Positions 6,462 through 16,470 are shown, numbered from the stretch's first letter. The stretch is DNA of 55,838 nucleotides from Klebsiella sp. RHBSTW-00484 (GCF_013705725.1 NZ_CP055485.1:1-55838), one strand, 5' to 3'. The notes: generated from the sequence alone by a model not told the origin. Numbers and translations: made by a program.

Positions 6462-9431
6462 TTAAGCCGGTGGCAGTGGTCGCAACGGTCTGAACTTGCC
6501 TGCGCCGACCTTGGTGCTGCTGCGCCAGAGGTAATCGCCGGTCAGATTGATGTGTTCCCACCCCAGCGGTGACAGGTATTGAAACAGCGTCTCGTCTACC
6601 GGTTTGCCGTGCCCGTTCAAAGCATTGGTTGCCCGTTCCAGATAGGCCGTGTTCCAAAGCACGATGGCCGCCGTTACCAGATTGAGGCCGCTGGCCCGGT
6701 AGCGTTGTTGCTCAAAACTGCGGTCGCGGATTTCGCCCAGTCGGTTGAAGAACACCGCCCTGGCCAGCGCGTTGCGCGCCTCGCCTTTGTTGAGTCCGGC
6801 CTGCACGCGGCGGCGCAGCTCCACGCTTTGCAGCCAATCCAGTATGAACAGCGTGCGCTCAATGCGCCCCAGCTCGCGCAGTGCAACGGCCAGTCCGTTC
6901 TGACGCGGATAGCTGCCGAGCTTGCGCAACATCAGCGAGGCCGTCACCGTACCCTGCTTGATCGAAGTGGCGAACCGCAAGATTTCATCCCAATGGGCGC
7001 GTATCTGCTTGATGTTCAGCCGGTCGCTGCTAATCATCGGCTTGAGCGCGTCATAGGCGGCATCGCCCTTTGGGATGAATAGCTTGGTGTCGCCCAGGTC
7101 TCGGATACGTGGCGCGAATCGGAAGCCCAGTAGGTGCATCAGGCCGAAGACATGATCGGTAAAGCCCGCTGTGTCGGTGTAGTGCTCCTCGATCCGCAAG
7201 TCCGACTCGTGGTACAGCAGGCCATCGAGCACATAGGTTGAATCACGCACGCCGACGTTGACTACCTTGGTGCTGAAGGGCGCGTACTGGTCGGAGATAT
7301 GGGTATAAAACGTCCGGCCTGGACTGCTTCCATACTTCGGGTTGATATGCCCGGTGCTCTCCGCTTTGCTGCCGGTTCTGAAATTTTGGCCATCCGACGA
7401 TGACGTGGTGCCATCGCCCCAGTTTCCGGCAAAGGATTGCCGGAACTGCGCGTTGACCAGTTCGGCCAGCGCCGTTGAGTACGTTTCATCCCGGATGTGC
7501 CAGGCTTGCAGCCACGACAGCTTGGCGTAAGTCGTGCCTGGGCAGGACTCGGCCATCTTGGTTAGCCCGAGATTGATGCCATCAGCCAGGATCGTCGTCA
7601 GCAGCAAGGTTTTGTCCTTGGCCGTGTCGCCGGTCTTCAGATGCGTGAAATGCCGGGTGAAGCCTGTCCACTCATCAACTTCCATCAGCAGTTCGGTAAT
7701 CTTGACGTGTGGCAGCAGCATCGCCGACTGGTCGATTAGGGCTTGTGCGGTCTCCGGCACCGCCGCGTCCAGCGGCGTGATCTTCAGGCCGGACTCGGTA
7801 ATGATGGCATCCGGCAGATCATTGGCCGCCGCCATGCGGTTGACGGTGGCAAGCTGCTGTTCCAGCAATGCCAGTCGGTCGTGCAAATACTGATCGCAAT
7901 CGGTGGCCACTGCCAGCGACAATTCGTTGGCCAGCTTCAGAGTAGCGAACTTCTCGGCCGGCACCAGGTACTCATCAAAGTCCTTGAACTGGCGCGAACC
8001 CTGCACCCAGACATCGCCTGATCGCAGCGCGTTCTTTAGCTCTGACAGGGCGCACAGCTCGTAGTAGCGCCGGTCAATGCCATCGTCCGTGAGCACCAGT
8101 TTCGCCCAGCGTGGCTTGATGAATGCGGTCGGCGCGTCGGCGGGCACCTTGCGGGCGTTGTCGCTGTTCATGCCGCGAAGCACCTCGATGGCATCGAGTA
8201 CGCCCTTGGCGGCTGGTGCCGCCCGTAACTTAAGTACGTCCAGGAACTGCGGCGCGTAGCGGCGCAACGTGGCGTAGCTTTCACCGATGCGATGCAGAAA
8301 GTCGAAGCTCTCCGGCTGCGCGAGCTTTTGCGCCTCCGTGACGCTGGCGGCGAAGGTATCCCACGGCATTACGGCCTCGATGGCGGCGAACGGATCGCCG
8401 CCGCTCTGTTTGGCTTCCAGCAAGGCTTGGCCGATGCGGCCATACATCCGCACCTTGTCATTGATCGCCTTGCCGGAAGCCTGAAACTGCTGCTGATGCT
8501 TGTTCTTGGCGGCGTTGAATAGTTTGCCAATGATGCGGTCGTGCAGGTCGATGATTTCGTCGGTGACGGTGGCCATGCCTTCAATGGCCAGCGAAACCAG
8601 AGTGGCATAGCGTCGTTGCATCTCGAACTTTGCCAGATCGGCAGGCGTCATCTGCCCACCCTCACGGGCGATCTTGAGCAGGCGGTTCTGGTGAACTTGT
8701 CGCTCGATGCCTGCGGGAAGGTCAAGCGCCTGCCAAGCCTTGAGGCGCTCGATGTGTTCAAGCATATGCCGAGAGTTCGGCTTGACGGGCGACTGGCGCA
8801 GCCATGCCAGCCACGTCAATTTGCTGCCGTCCTTGCGCTTGAGAAGTTCGTCCAGGCGCTGACGGTGGAGCGATAACAAAGAATCGGTCAACGCCGCGTA
8901 AATACGCCGGTTGGCACGGGTGATGGCCTCGGCGCTCGCGCGCTCGATGGCATTCATGGCGGGCAGGATGATGCTCTGCCGCCGCAGGTTTTCGACAAGG
9001 GTGCTGGCCAGCACAATCCCTTTATCGGTCTGCAAGGCCAGCTCGGTCAATGTATGCACGGCTTGCCGGTAGTGACTCATGGTGAAGGGCTTGAACCCGA
9101 ACACCGTTTGCAGCTCGACCAAGTGCTCCCGCCGCGTCTGCTCGCGCTGGCCGTAATCGTTCCAACTTTCCACCGGCACCTTGAGTTGTGCGGCCACCAT
9201 GCGCAACAGGGGCGGAAACGGAGGCTCATCGATGCCCAAGAAGATGCCAGGGAATCGCAAGTAGCAAAGCTGCACGGCGAAGCCCAATCGATTCGCAGCG
9301 CCGCGACGCTGGCGGATCACCGATAGGTCGGTTTCGTTGAACGTGTAGTGCCGTATCAGTTCGTCTTTGGCATCTGGTAGTGCCAGCAGGCTTTCGCGCT
9401 CGGTGGCGGACAGGATTGAGCGGCGCGGCAT
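6462..9431 (-). CDS. tnpA: Tn3-family transposase TnpA
   Basis: 989-aa transposase of the Tn21 subgroup. The N-terminus ([19 protein letters not shown], then [24 protein letters not shown]) is the DUF4158-type region, and the C-terminal half is the DDE_Tnp_Tn3 catalytic domain ([79 protein letters not shown]). Full family length, no frameshift. The stop codon lies inside the inner end of the left inverted repeat. It begins 2 bp after tnpR, in one operon. The protein looks functional, but both of its end sites have been split by IS copies, so it may have no good substrate here. Confidence 0.95.
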   Translation of the reverse strand: MPRRSILSATERESLLALPDAKDELIRHYTFNETDLSVIRQRRGAANRLGFAVQLCYLRFPGIFLGIDEPPFPPLLRMVAAQLKVPVESWNDYGQREQTRREHLVELQTVFGFKPFTMSHYRQAVHTLTELALQTDKGIVLASTLVENLRRQSIILPAMNAIERASAEAITRANRRIYAALTDSLLSLHRQRLDELLKRKDGSKLTWLAWLRQSPVKPNSRHMLEHIERLKAWQALDLPAGIERQVHQNRLLKIAREGGQMTPADLAKFEMQRRYATLVSLAIEGMATVTDEIIDLHDRIIGKLFNAAKNKHQQQFQASGKAINDKVRMYGRIGQALLEAKQSGGDPFAAIEAVMPWDTFAASVTEAQKLAQPESFDFLHRIGESYATLRRYAPQFLDVLKLRAAPAAKGVLDAIEVLRGMNSDNARKVPADAPTAFIKPRWAKLVLTDDGIDRRYYELCALSELKNALRSGDVWVQGSRQFKDFDEYLVPAEKFATLKLANELSLAVATDCDQYLHDRLALLEQQLATVNRMAAANDLPDAIITESGLKITPLDAAVPETAQALIDQSAMLLPHVKITELLMEVDEWTGFTRHFTHLKTGDTAKDKTLLLTTILADGINLGLTKMAESCPGTTYAKLSWLQAWHIRDETYSTALAELVNAQFRQSFAGNWGDGTTSSSDGQNFRTGSKAESTGHINPKYGSSPGRTFYTHISDQYAPFSTKVVNVGVRDSTYVLDGLLYHESDLRIEEHYTDTAGFTDHVFGLMHLLGFRFAPRIRDLGDTKLFIPKGDAAYDALKPMISSDRLNIKQIRAHWDEILRFATSIKQGTVTASLMLRKLGSYPRQNGLAVALRELGRIERTLFILDWLQSVELRRRVQAGLNKGEARNALARAVFFNRLGEIRDRSFEQQRYRASGLNLVTAAIVLWNTAYLERATNALNGHGKPVDETLFQYLSPLGWEHINLTGDYLWRSSTKVGAGKFRPLRPLPPA

Positions 9432-9433
9432 GA

Positions 9434-9991
9434 TCAGTCTTCCCGCAGGTACTGGTACAAGGTTTCGCGACTGATGCCGAAGTCACGGGCCACCAAGGTT
9501 TTTTGATCGCCTGCCGCGACTCGCTGTTTCAACTTGGCAATTTGTTCGCTGTTCAGCGATTTCTTTCGTCCCCGGTAGGCACCGCGCTGCTTGGCCAGCA
9601 CGATTCCCTCGCGCTGGCGTTCGCGGATCAGTGCGCGCTCGAACTCCGCAAAAGCCCCCATGACCGACAGCATCAAATTGGCCATCGGTGAGTCATCGCC
9701 GGTGAACGCCAGCCCTTCTTTGACAAACTCCATCCGCACGCCCCGTTGTGTCAGCTCCTGAACGATGCGGCGCAGGTCATCGAGATTGCGTGCCAACCTG
9801 TCCATGCTGTGCACCACCACGGTGTCGCCCTCGCGCACAAAGGCCAGCAGCCTTTCAAGTTCGGGACGTTGCGTGTCCTTGCCGGAAGCCTTATCGGTGA
9901 ATACCTTACCGACTTCGATTTGCTCCAGTTGCCGATCAGGGTTCTGGTCGAAGCTGCTGACGCGGATATAGCCAATGCGTTGACCTTGCAA
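9434..9991 (-). CDS. tnpR: Serine resolvase TnpR
   Basis: 185-aa resolvase that resolves transposon cointegrates at res. Catalytic domain [17 protein letters not shown] near the start, then [20 protein letters not shown] and [19 protein letters not shown], and C-terminal helix-turn-helix ([20 protein letters not shown]). I chose the TTG at 9991 because GGAGG lies 4 bases before it and because relatives start just before [10 protein letters not shown] longer open frame to 10060 lacks a ribosome site at its ATG. Its strand and order with tnpA are those of Tn21. Confidence 0.9.
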   Translation of the reverse strand: MQGQRIGYIRVSSFDQNPDRQLEQIEVGKVFTDKASGKDTQRPELERLLAFVREGDTVVVHSMDRLARNLDDLRRIVQELTQRGVRMEFVKEGLAFTGDDSPMANLMLSVMGAFAEFERALIRERQREGIVLAKQRGAYRGRKKSLNSEQIAKLKQRVAAGDQKTLVARDFGISRETLYQYLRED

Positions 9992-10120
9992 GGTGCCTCC
10001 AAAGGTAAAAGTGTCAGGATGAAATCCATTACCCTTGGCGGCTTGTGTCAATAAATACAAACTACAACTCTATTCTGACGTGCTTTGCGCCAAGCATCTG
10101 ACATCAGGTTAGGGTATAGC
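9992..10120. promoter_or_regulatory. Resolution site (res) region
   Basis: Non-coding 129 bp between tnpR and the end of pbrBC, the place of the three-subsite res region in Tn21-like elements. It contains TGTCA/TGACA-type resolvase half sites (for example TGTCAATAAATACA near 10048 and CTGACATCAGGTTAG near 10099). Subsites were not resolved further. Confidence 0.55.
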
Positions 10121-11200
10121 TTAACCGGACACCTCGGCCTCTGTGCCTTTACTGCTTTTCGGTACAACCGTCAAGAACAGGCAGAGCGCTCCGATAGTTA
10201 TCGCCACATCAGCGAGGTTGAAGGCGGGCCAGTGCGCAAGTCGCCAATGGAAGTCAAGGAAATCAACAACCTGTCCACGCAGCACACGATCCGCGACATT
10301 GCCCAGCGCACCGCCGAGGATCAGGCTGTATCCCATCGCTTCGAGACGGGGCAATTGCTGGCACAGCATGCGTCCCAGCCAAGCAGAAACGACCAGGCCC
10401 AGCGTGATGAAAAAGTAACGTTGCCAGCCGCCAGCGTTCGCCAGAAAGCTGAATGCCGCGCCGGGATTCAGGACATGGACGAAGTTGAAGAAGGGCGTGA
10501 CTTCGACCTGTTCACCGTAGGCAAACGTGCGGGTGATGGCGAACTTTGCGAGCTGATCTGTCATGACAGCACTGGCGGCCACTGCGAACCAGACCCAAGT
10601 CGATGTGCGGCGAGCCGATTGCCACACAGGGGCGGCCAGCGGCATCAGCCACCCGGCGAGCGCCGTGCAACTCAATCCAAGTACCCACCCCGCCAGCACA
10701 TCGGCAGGAAAGTGCATTCCGGCTGCGATGCGTGACCAACCGACCAATGCGGCGTACAACACCAAGCCGATGCGGCCACGACGGCCTATCAAAGGCCAGA
10801 GCGCGCCGACCACCAGCGCGGCATAGGTGGCATGCCCGCTGGGCAGGCTGTAGTGTCGTTCGATGCCCCCGATAACGCGCACCATGTCGCCAAAAACGGC
10901 AGGCGGGCGTGGAAAGTCGATCCATGGCTTCAAGATGGTGGCGACGAGAAATGCCAACGCAAAGGCCACGCTAAAGACTCTGAGTCTGTACCGGATGGCA
11001 TCGGCCCGCGTTGGGTCAGGTGCCGACTTTGACCATCCCCACATCGCCAAGAGCATCAGTGGTGCAGTCCAGTAGTTGCCTATCACAAGGTTGAAGAACG
11101 ATGCCAGCGGTTCCAGCGCTGCAGGTGTGCTCATGTTGATGGCTTGGAACAACGCGATGTTCAGACCACCCCAGTCGTAGAGAAAGAATTTCCAGCTCAT
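10121..11200 (-). CDS. pbrBC: PbrB-PbrC fusion: PAP2 phosphatase and signal peptidase II domains
   Basis: 359-aa membrane protein fusing two enzymes. The N-terminal half is a PAP2/undecaprenyl-pyrophosphate phosphatase (KPWIDFPRPP, PSGHAT, SRIAAGMHFPADVLAG). The C-terminal half is a lipoprotein signal peptidase (DQLAKF, NPGAAFSF, GNVADRVLRGQVVDFLDF, FNLADVAITIG with the two catalytic Asp). In lead resistance PbrB is thought to release phosphate that traps exported Pb2+ outside the cytoplasm, and PbrC processes PbrB or related proteins. It overlaps the end of pbrA by 4 bp (ATGA), so the two are translationally coupled. Confidence 0.9.
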   Translation of the reverse strand: MSWKFFLYDWGGLNIALFQAINMSTPAALEPLASFFNLVIGNYWTAPLMLLAMWGWSKSAPDPTRADAIRYRLRVFSVAFALAFLVATILKPWIDFPRPPAVFGDMVRVIGGIERHYSLPSGHATYAALVVGALWPLIGRRGRIGLVLYAALVGWSRIAAGMHFPADVLAGWVLGLSCTALAGWLMPLAAPVWQSARRTSTWVWFAVAASAVMTDQLAKFAITRTFAYGEQVEVTPFFNFVHVLNPGAAFSFLANAGGWQRYFFITLGLVVSAWLGRMLCQQLPRLEAMGYSLILGGALGNVADRVLRGQVVDFLDFHWRLAHWPAFNLADVAITIGALCLFLTVVPKSSKGTEAEVSG

Positions 11201-13602
11201 TTGCGCAACAGCCTCAAGCCATTGCCAACGACGAGCAAGCTGGCCCCCATATCAGCAAACACCGCCATCCACATGGTCGCTTGACCCGTGAAGGTCAGCA
11301 CCAGAAATACTGCCTTGATGCCAAGGGCCAGCACAATGTTTTGCATCAGCACCTGCGCCGTCGCACGCGACAGGCGCACGAAGGTCGGAATCTTGCCCAG
11401 GTTGTCGTCCATCAGGGCCACGTCAGCGGTCTCGATGGCGGTATCTGTGCCAGCCGCTCCCATGGCAAAGCCGATGTCCGCACGCGCCAAGGCCGGGGCA
11501 TCGTTGATGCCATCACCGACCATGCCGACCTTGCCCTTTATGGCCAGTAGCTCAACTTCGCGCAGTTTGTCGTCTGGGAGCAGATTGCCTTGCGCACGGT
11601 CGATCCCGGCTTGTGCGGCAATGGCCTGTGCCGTGTGGGGGTTGTCGCCGGTCAGCATCATGGTGTTGATGCCCAGTGCATGAAGCTCGGCAATGGCGCT
11701 CCTGCTGCTTTCCTTGATGGTGTCCGCTACGGCAAATAAGGCATGAACCCCTTTTGCGCTGACCAACATCACGACAGTTTTACCCATGGTTTCCAGCGCC
11801 GCGATGCGCTGTTCCAGCTCGGGAGTACGCTGCCCCAGCTCTTCTAGCATCCGCTGGTTGCCAAGATGGTAGGTTTCACCGTTGATTTGGCCCTGCACAC
11901 CCCGACCGGGCAGCGCGTTGAATTCGGCCACGTCGAGCAAGGCAACCCCGTCCGTCTGCGCGGCCTGTGCCACCGCCTTGGATACAGGATGGTCCGAGCG
12001 GGCCGCCAGACTGGCAGCGATGCTGCGGCTGTCCGAGGCGAGTGCATTGCCCCATGTGACAAAGTCGGTCTGTGCGGGCTTGCCGTGCGTGATCGTGCCG
12101 GTCTTGTCCAGAGCCAGCCAGCGCAGCTTGCGGCCTTCTTCCAGATAGACGCCACCTTTGATGAGAATGCCGTGGCGGGCGGCGGCGGCCAGGCCGCTGA
12201 CGATGCTGACCGGTGTAGAGATCACCAGTGCGCACGGGCAGGCGACCACCAGCAGAACCAATGCACGGTAGATCCAGTCGAGCCATGCCGCACCCATGAA
12301 CAGCGGCGGCAACAACGCGACGGCGATGGCAACGCCGAATACAACGGGGGTGTACCAGCGGGCGAACTGATCGACAAAACGCTGAGTCGGCGCACGACTA
12401 CCTTGCGCAGCCTCTACCGCGTGAATGATCCGGGCCAAAGTGGAGTTGTTGGCCAAGGCGGTGACGCGGTACTCGAACGAGCCGGATTCGTTGATCGTGC
12501 CAGCGAACACCGAATCACCGGGGGATTTTTCGACCGGGAGGCTTTCACCCGTGATCGGGGCTTGGTTGACGGCAGAGCGGCCTTCCAGCACCTCACCATC
12601 AAGGGCGATGCGCTCACCTGGTTTGACCCGGACGCGGGCGCCGATGGTGATTTGCTTGGCGCCCACCTCGCGCCATGTGCCGTCAGCCTGCTGTACCGTG
12701 GCCTGTTCCGGGGTCAGGTCGAGCAGGCCACGGATAGCGTTACGAGCGCGATCCAGCGATTTGGCTTCGATTACCTCGGCCAGCGCGAACAGTACCATCA
12801 CCATTGCCGCTTCGGGCCAGTGGCCGATCAACATGGCACCCGTGACCGCAATCGACATGAGGGCGTTCATGTTGAGATTACGGTTCTTGAGCGCAATCCA
12901 CCCCTTCTTGTAGGTGGAGAGGCCACCCGTGAAGACCGCGACAAGCGCCAGAACGACAACCGACCAGTGATTGCCGTTGTGGAGCCAGTAGACCGCCTCG
13001 GCCGCCGATGCAGTGACCAAGGAGATGCCCAGCGGCCACCAGTTGGTCGGCGTGGTCACAGGGGCGGCGGATGGAGATGCGACCTCTGCCGTGTCCACGA
13101 CCTGCGCCTCGAATCCAAGCGCTTGCAGTGCCACGAGCACGTCTGGCAGAACCTGGTTCGCATGGCGTACCGACAGCGTGCGCTGCATCAGGTTGAAATC
13201 GAGATCAGCAACACCGGCCACGGTGCCGAGCTTGTTGCGGATCAACGTCTCTTCGGTCGGGCAATCCATCTTGGCAATGGACAGCTTGGTCGTCTGCTCG
13301 GCCGACGCCTGATCCATGCGCACAGCTTGCATGCCGATGGCCTTCAGCGCCTGCTCGACGGGAGACAACGAAGGCAATTCGTGTCGCACGGCCAAGGTAC
13401 GTTGCATCAGGTTGAATTCAAGACCCGCCACCCCCGCCAGACCGGCCAGTTTGCTTCGGATCAGCGCCTCTTCGGTCGGGCAATCCATGTTCTCGATGCG
13501 GTACACCGCTTGAGCCGATCCGGTTGCCAGCGGGGCCGGTGCCGTGGGTTGGATGATCGGCTCAGTCGTGCAGCCACACCCCTTTGAAGCGCATTCGCTC
13601 AT
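11197..13602 (-). CDS. pbrA: P1B-type heavy-metal ATPase (Pb/Cd/Zn exporter)
   Basis: 801-aa cation pump of the inner membrane. Residues 1-15 are cysteine-rich (MSECASKGCGCTTEP). Two heavy-metal-associated domains follow, each with the variant motif MDCPTEE in place of GMTCxxC. Core motifs: TGES phosphatase loop (TGESLPVEK), CPC transmembrane metal site (VVACPCALVISTP), phosphorylation site DKTGTITHGK, and GDGINDAPALARADIGFAMG. These place it in the P1B-2 (Zn/Cd/Pb) group. Near-full similarity of the context (pbrR divergent, pbrBC downstream) favours lead resistance, but Cd and Zn export is likely too. It is transcribed from a MerR-type promoter at 13636-13666. Confidence 0.93.
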   Translation of the reverse strand: MSECASKGCGCTTEPIIQPTAPAPLATGSAQAVYRIENMDCPTEEALIRSKLAGLAGVAGLEFNLMQRTLAVRHELPSLSPVEQALKAIGMQAVRMDQASAEQTTKLSIAKMDCPTEETLIRNKLGTVAGVADLDFNLMQRTLSVRHANQVLPDVLVALQALGFEAQVVDTAEVASPSAAPVTTPTNWWPLGISLVTASAAEAVYWLHNGNHWSVVVLALVAVFTGGLSTYKKGWIALKNRNLNMNALMSIAVTGAMLIGHWPEAAMVMVLFALAEVIEAKSLDRARNAIRGLLDLTPEQATVQQADGTWREVGAKQITIGARVRVKPGERIALDGEVLEGRSAVNQAPITGESLPVEKSPGDSVFAGTINESGSFEYRVTALANNSTLARIIHAVEAAQGSRAPTQRFVDQFARWYTPVVFGVAIAVALLPPLFMGAAWLDWIYRALVLLVVACPCALVISTPVSIVSGLAAAARHGILIKGGVYLEEGRKLRWLALDKTGTITHGKPAQTDFVTWGNALASDSRSIAASLAARSDHPVSKAVAQAAQTDGVALLDVAEFNALPGRGVQGQINGETYHLGNQRMLEELGQRTPELEQRIAALETMGKTVVMLVSAKGVHALFAVADTIKESSRSAIAELHALGINTMMLTGDNPHTAQAIAAQAGIDRAQGNLLPDDKLREVELLAIKGKVGMVGDGINDAPALARADIGFAMGAAGTDTAIETADVALMDDNLGKIPTFVRLSRATAQVLMQNIVLALGIKAVFLVLTFTGQATMWMAVFADMGASLLVVGNGLRLLRK

Positions 13603-13635
13603 GAGTAACTCCTGAAAATCTTCTATTCAGCCTCC

Positions 13636-13666
13636 ATTAAAATCTCTATAGTCACTATAGAGTCAA
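13636..13666 (-). promoter_or_regulatory. MerR-type pbrA promoter and PbrR operator
   Basis: On the minus strand TTGACT (13661-13666) and TTTAAT (13636-13641) are separated by 19 bp, the long spacer typical of MerR-controlled promoters. The spacer holds a perfect dyad CTCTATAGT-C-ACTATAGAG (13644-13662). PbrR would bind it and untwist the promoter when metal is bound. Confidence 0.85.
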
Positions 13667-13687
13667 GTGATAATTGGAGATTGATGC

Positions 13688-14128
13688 ATGGAAATCAGAA
13701 TTGGCGACCTCGCCAAGCGCTCTGGGTGCGAGGTCGTGACCATCCGCTACTACGAGAAGGAAGGGCTACTGCCGAAGCCAGCGCGAAGCGGTGGCAACTT
13801 CCGGCTGTACGGTGAGGTGCACATTGAGCGCTTGCAATTCATCCGTCATTGCCGTTCGCTCGACATGACGTTGAGCGAGATTCGCGCATTGCTGGGTCTG
13901 CGAGACAACCCGATGCAGGACTGTGGGGAGGTCAACACGCTGCTGGAGGCCCATATTCAACAGGTGGAAATGCGTGTGTCCGCGCTGTTGCAGTTAAAAC
14001 GGCACTTGGTTGATTTGCGCGAGAAGTGTTCTGGCTCTCGATCTGTAGAGGCGTGCGGCATTTTGCAAGGGTTGGGCAATTGCAATTGCCATGGTGAAAG
14101 TGCCACGAACAGTCAAACATCTGGGTAA
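13688..14128 (+). CDS. pbrR: MerR-family metal-responsive activator PbrR/CadR
   Basis: 146-aa regulator divergent from pbrA. Winged helix-turn-helix MerR domain at residues 1-70 (IGDLAKRSGCEVVTIRYYEKEGLL), long dimerisation helix, and the three metal-binding cysteines at 78, 113 and 122, the positions used by PbrR and CadR. A further Cys/His-rich tail is NCNCHG. The gene ends 7 bp before the inner part of the transposon's right end. It activates the pbrA operon through the 19-bp spacer promoter and probably represses itself. Confidence 0.92.
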   Translation: MEIRIGDLAKRSGCEVVTIRYYEKEGLLPKPARSGGNFRLYGEVHIERLQFIRHCRSLDMTLSEIRALLGLRDNPMQDCGEVNTLLEAHIQQVEMRVSALLQLKRHLVDLREKCSGSRSVEACGILQGLGNCNCHGESATNSQTSG

Positions 14129-14151
14129 GTAAGGGCTTAGCGTGCTTTATT

Positions 14152-15478
14152 TAATGAGATGGTCACTCCCTCCTTCCCGGTACTATGCTGAGGACAGGCT
14201 TTCATTCGGAGAACTATCATGGAAAACATTGCGCTCATTGGTATCGATCTGGGTAAAAACTCTTTCCATATTCATTGTCAGGATCGTCGCGGGAAGGCTG
14301 TTTACCGTAAAAAATTTACCCGGCCAAAGTTGATCGAATTTTTGGCGACATGCCCCGCTACAACCATCGCAATGGAAGCCTGTGGCGGTTCTCACTTTAT
14401 GGCACGCAAGTTGGAAGAGTTGGGGCATTCCCCAAAGCTGATATCACCACAATTTGTCCGCCCGTTCGTTAAAAGCAATAAAAACGACTTTGTCGACGCC
14501 GAAGCTATTTGTGAAGCTGCATCGCGTCCGTCTATGCGTTTTGTGCAGCCCAGAACGGAATCTCAGCAGGCAATGCGGGCTCTGCATCGTGTCCGTGAAT
14601 CCCTGGTTCAGGATAAGGTAAAAACAACCAATCAAATGCATGCTTTTCTGCTGGAATTTGGCATTAGCGTTCCCCGAGGAGCTGCCGTTATTAGCCGACT
14701 GAGTACCATTCTTGAGGATAATAGTTTGCCTCTTTACCTCAGCCAGTTATTGCTGAAATTACAACAGCATTATCACTATCTTGTTGAGCAGATTAAAGAT
14801 TTGGAATCCCAGTTGAAACGAAAGTTGGACGAAGATGAGGTTGGACAGCGCTTGCTGAGCATTCCCTGCGTCGGAACACTGACAGCGAGTACTATTTCAA
14901 CTGAGATTGGCGACGGGAAGCAGTACGCCAGCAGCCGTGACTTTGCGGCGGCAACAGGGCTTGTACCTCGGCAGTACAGCACGGGAGGTAGGACGACATT
15001 GCTGGGAATTAGTAAGCGAGGTAATAAAAAGATCCGAACTTTGTTGGTTCAATGTGCCAGGGTATTCATACAAAAACTGGAACACCAGTCTGGCAAATTG
15101 GCCGATTGGGTCAGGGATTTACTGTGCCGGAAAAGCAACTTTGTCGTCACTTGTGCTCTGGCAAACAAGCTGGCCAGAATAGCCTGGGCCCTAACGGCAC
15201 GACAGCAAACTTATGTAGCATAACGGCAGAAATACACCGGTTTAAAGAATTACTGATCTGGTTTTGCGAATACTGATATTGATGATACTAACGGCCCACC
15301 GGCCTGTTGAGGAACCTGTAAAACGGAAAGGCTCATTGAAGCCGTATATTTTCTGGAGGTTCATCAGGCGCGGAACTCATCAAGGCGCGGGAATAAAATC
15401 CCATTCAGACGCCGGATAGATTCAAGCAAGCCAACTTGTCGTCAAAATCGGTGTTGCAAAAACGGGAGTGACCATAGA
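14152..15478 (+). mobile_element. IS4321/IS5075-type element, copy 2
   Basis: 1327-bp element in the right end of the transposon, in inverted orientation to copy 1 at 5124-6450 and apparently identical over the coding region. It splits the right 38-bp repeat at the same base (22 outer, 16 inner), which shows sequence-specific targeting. Confidence 0.92.
14219..15223 (+). CDS. IS110-family (IS1111 group) DEDD transposase, copy 2
   Basis: 334 aa, same sequence as the copy at 5379-6383. Complete, with ATG start and no frameshift. It would insert into other Tn21-subgroup ends. The pair of identical inverted copies gives homology that could invert the metal-resistance block. Confidence 0.93.
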   Translation: MENIALIGIDLGKNSFHIHCQDRRGKAVYRKKFTRPKLIEFLATCPATTIAMEACGGSHFMARKLEELGHSPKLISPQFVRPFVKSNKNDFVDAEAICEAASRPSMRFVQPRTESQQAMRALHRVRESLVQDKVKTTNQMHAFLLEFGISVPRGAAVISRLSTILEDNSLPLYLSQLLLKLQQHYHYLVEQIKDLESQLKRKLDEDEVGQRLLSIPCVGTLTASTISTEIGDGKQYASSRDFAAATGLVPRQYSTGGRTTLLGISKRGNKKIRTLLVQCARVFIQKLEHQSGKLADWVRDLLCRKSNFVVTCALANKLARIAWALTARQQTYVA

Positions 15479-15500
15479 TTCCGTTTTCTGAGGCGACCCC
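15479..15500 (-). repeat. Outer 22 bp of right terminal inverted repeat
   Basis: Reads TTCCGTTTTCTGAGGCGACCCC on the plus strand, one base different from the left outer part. The inner 16 bp lie at 14136-14151. Confidence 0.85.
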
Positions 15501-16470
15501 ATTTTGCCCAGGCGGAGCTCGACCGCCACTGGAAAAAATAATGCCGCTTCTGGAAAATCTGAGCGGTGAACACGGGGTCGGGCCAGTCTGTCATGAGCTG
15601 GATATTGCTCCGTCAACGTACTACTGGCATCAGCAACGCCGGAAGTGTCCTGAACGACGCAGTAGTCGGGATAAACGCGATGCCGTGCTGATACCTGAGA
15701 TACAGCGCGTATACGAAGAAAACTACAGCGTTTACGGTGTGCGTAAGGTCTGGCGACAGCTAAAACGTGAAGGTGTCGGCGTTGCCCGCTGCACCATTGA
15801 GCGCCTGATGAAAGCCCTGCAGCTACGTGGGGTGACACGCGGCAAAAGTGTCAGAACCACCCGCAGCAACAAAGCCGAAACACCGCAGGATCGGGTGAAC
15901 CGGCAGTTCGTGGCTGAACGGCCCGATAGTCTTTGGGTGGCCGATTTTACCTACGTCAGCACCTGGCAGGGGTTCGCATATGTGGCCTTCATCATTGATG
16001 TGTTCGCCGGTGTTATCGTGGGCTGGCGGGTCTCATCCACGATGGAAACGTCGTTCGTGCTGGATGCACTGGAGCAGGCGCTGTGGGCCAGACGCCCGAG
16101 CGGTACCATCCATCACAGCGACAAAGGTTCGCAATATGTGTCACTGGCGTACACGCAACGGCTGCAGGACGCGGAGCTGCTGGCTTCAACAGGCAGCACG
16201 GGCGACTCATATGACAATGCGATGGCAGAAAGTATCAACGGGTTGTACAAAGCGGAGGTGATCCACAGGCAAAGCTGGAAAACCCGACAGGATGTTGAGC
16301 TGGCTACGCTGAAATGGGTGGACTGGTACAATAATCACCGATTGATGGAACGGACCGGATATATCCCGCCAGTGGAGGCAGAAAAAGCCTATTACGCTTC
16401 GCTGAATGACCGGGATGTGGCAGCCTGATCACTCAGGCAAAATACTCTCCAGGAAAACCGGAGCGGTTCA
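15501..16470 (+). mobile_element. IS3-family element, left part lost at the transposon junction
   Basis: Holds the last codons of an orfA-like frame (ending near 15540), a complete orfB, and a right end of the form GGAAAACCGGAGCGGTTCA ending at 16470. The left end and most of orfA are missing because the Tn21-type transposon abuts it at 15501. Confidence 0.8.
15541..16428 (+). CDS. IS3-family transposase OrfB
   Basis: 295-aa integrase-fold transposase. HTH_21-like N-terminus (YSVYGVRKVWRQLKREGVGVARCTIERLMK), then the DDE core: first Asp in LWVADFTYVSTW, second in IHHSDKGSQY, Glu in YDNAMAESINGLYKAEVI. In active elements OrfB is made as an OrfAB fusion by frameshifting; here orfA is almost wholly missing, so the protein is probably not made in active form. 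The nearest group seems to be IS51/IS3-like, not determined further. Confidence 0.85.
   Translation: MPLLENLSGEHGVGPVCHELDIAPSTYYWHQQRRKCPERRSSRDKRDAVLIPEIQRVYEENYSVYGVRKVWRQLKREGVGVARCTIERLMKALQLRGVTRGKSVRTTRSNKAETPQDRVNRQFVAERPDSLWVADFTYVSTWQGFAYVAFIIDVFAGVIVGWRVSSTMETSFVLDALEQALWARRPSGTIHHSDKGSQYVSLAYTQRLQDAELLASTGSTGDSYDNAMAESINGLYKAEVIHRQSWKTRQDVELATLKWVDWYNNHRLMERTGYIPPVEAEKAYYASLNDRDVAA

Larger units (their letters stand above)
5102..15500. mobile_element. Tn21-subgroup transposon with lead/cadmium resistance genes
   Basis: 10.4-kb Tn3-family element in the order IR, tnpA, tnpR, res, pbrBC, pbrA, pbrR, IR. Each 38-bp end is split by an IS1111-group element into an outer 22-bp and inner 16-bp part: 5102-5123 with 6451-6466, and 15479-15500 with 14136-14151. 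Rejoined, the ends read GGGGTC(G)(T/C)CTCAGAAAACGG... to GCACG(T/C)TAAG, and differ at two bases. The left end lies inside the resolvase remnant and the right end inside an IS3-family element. The flanking 5-mers (TTGTT and ATTTT) do not match, so one side was rearranged after insertion or the element arrived through recombination. Confidence 0.88.

Noticed and set aside
11866..13587. 573-aa open frame opposite pbrA
   Set aside because: Antisense shadow of a high-GC gene; the translation has no known domain, while pbrA has all P-type ATPase motifs.
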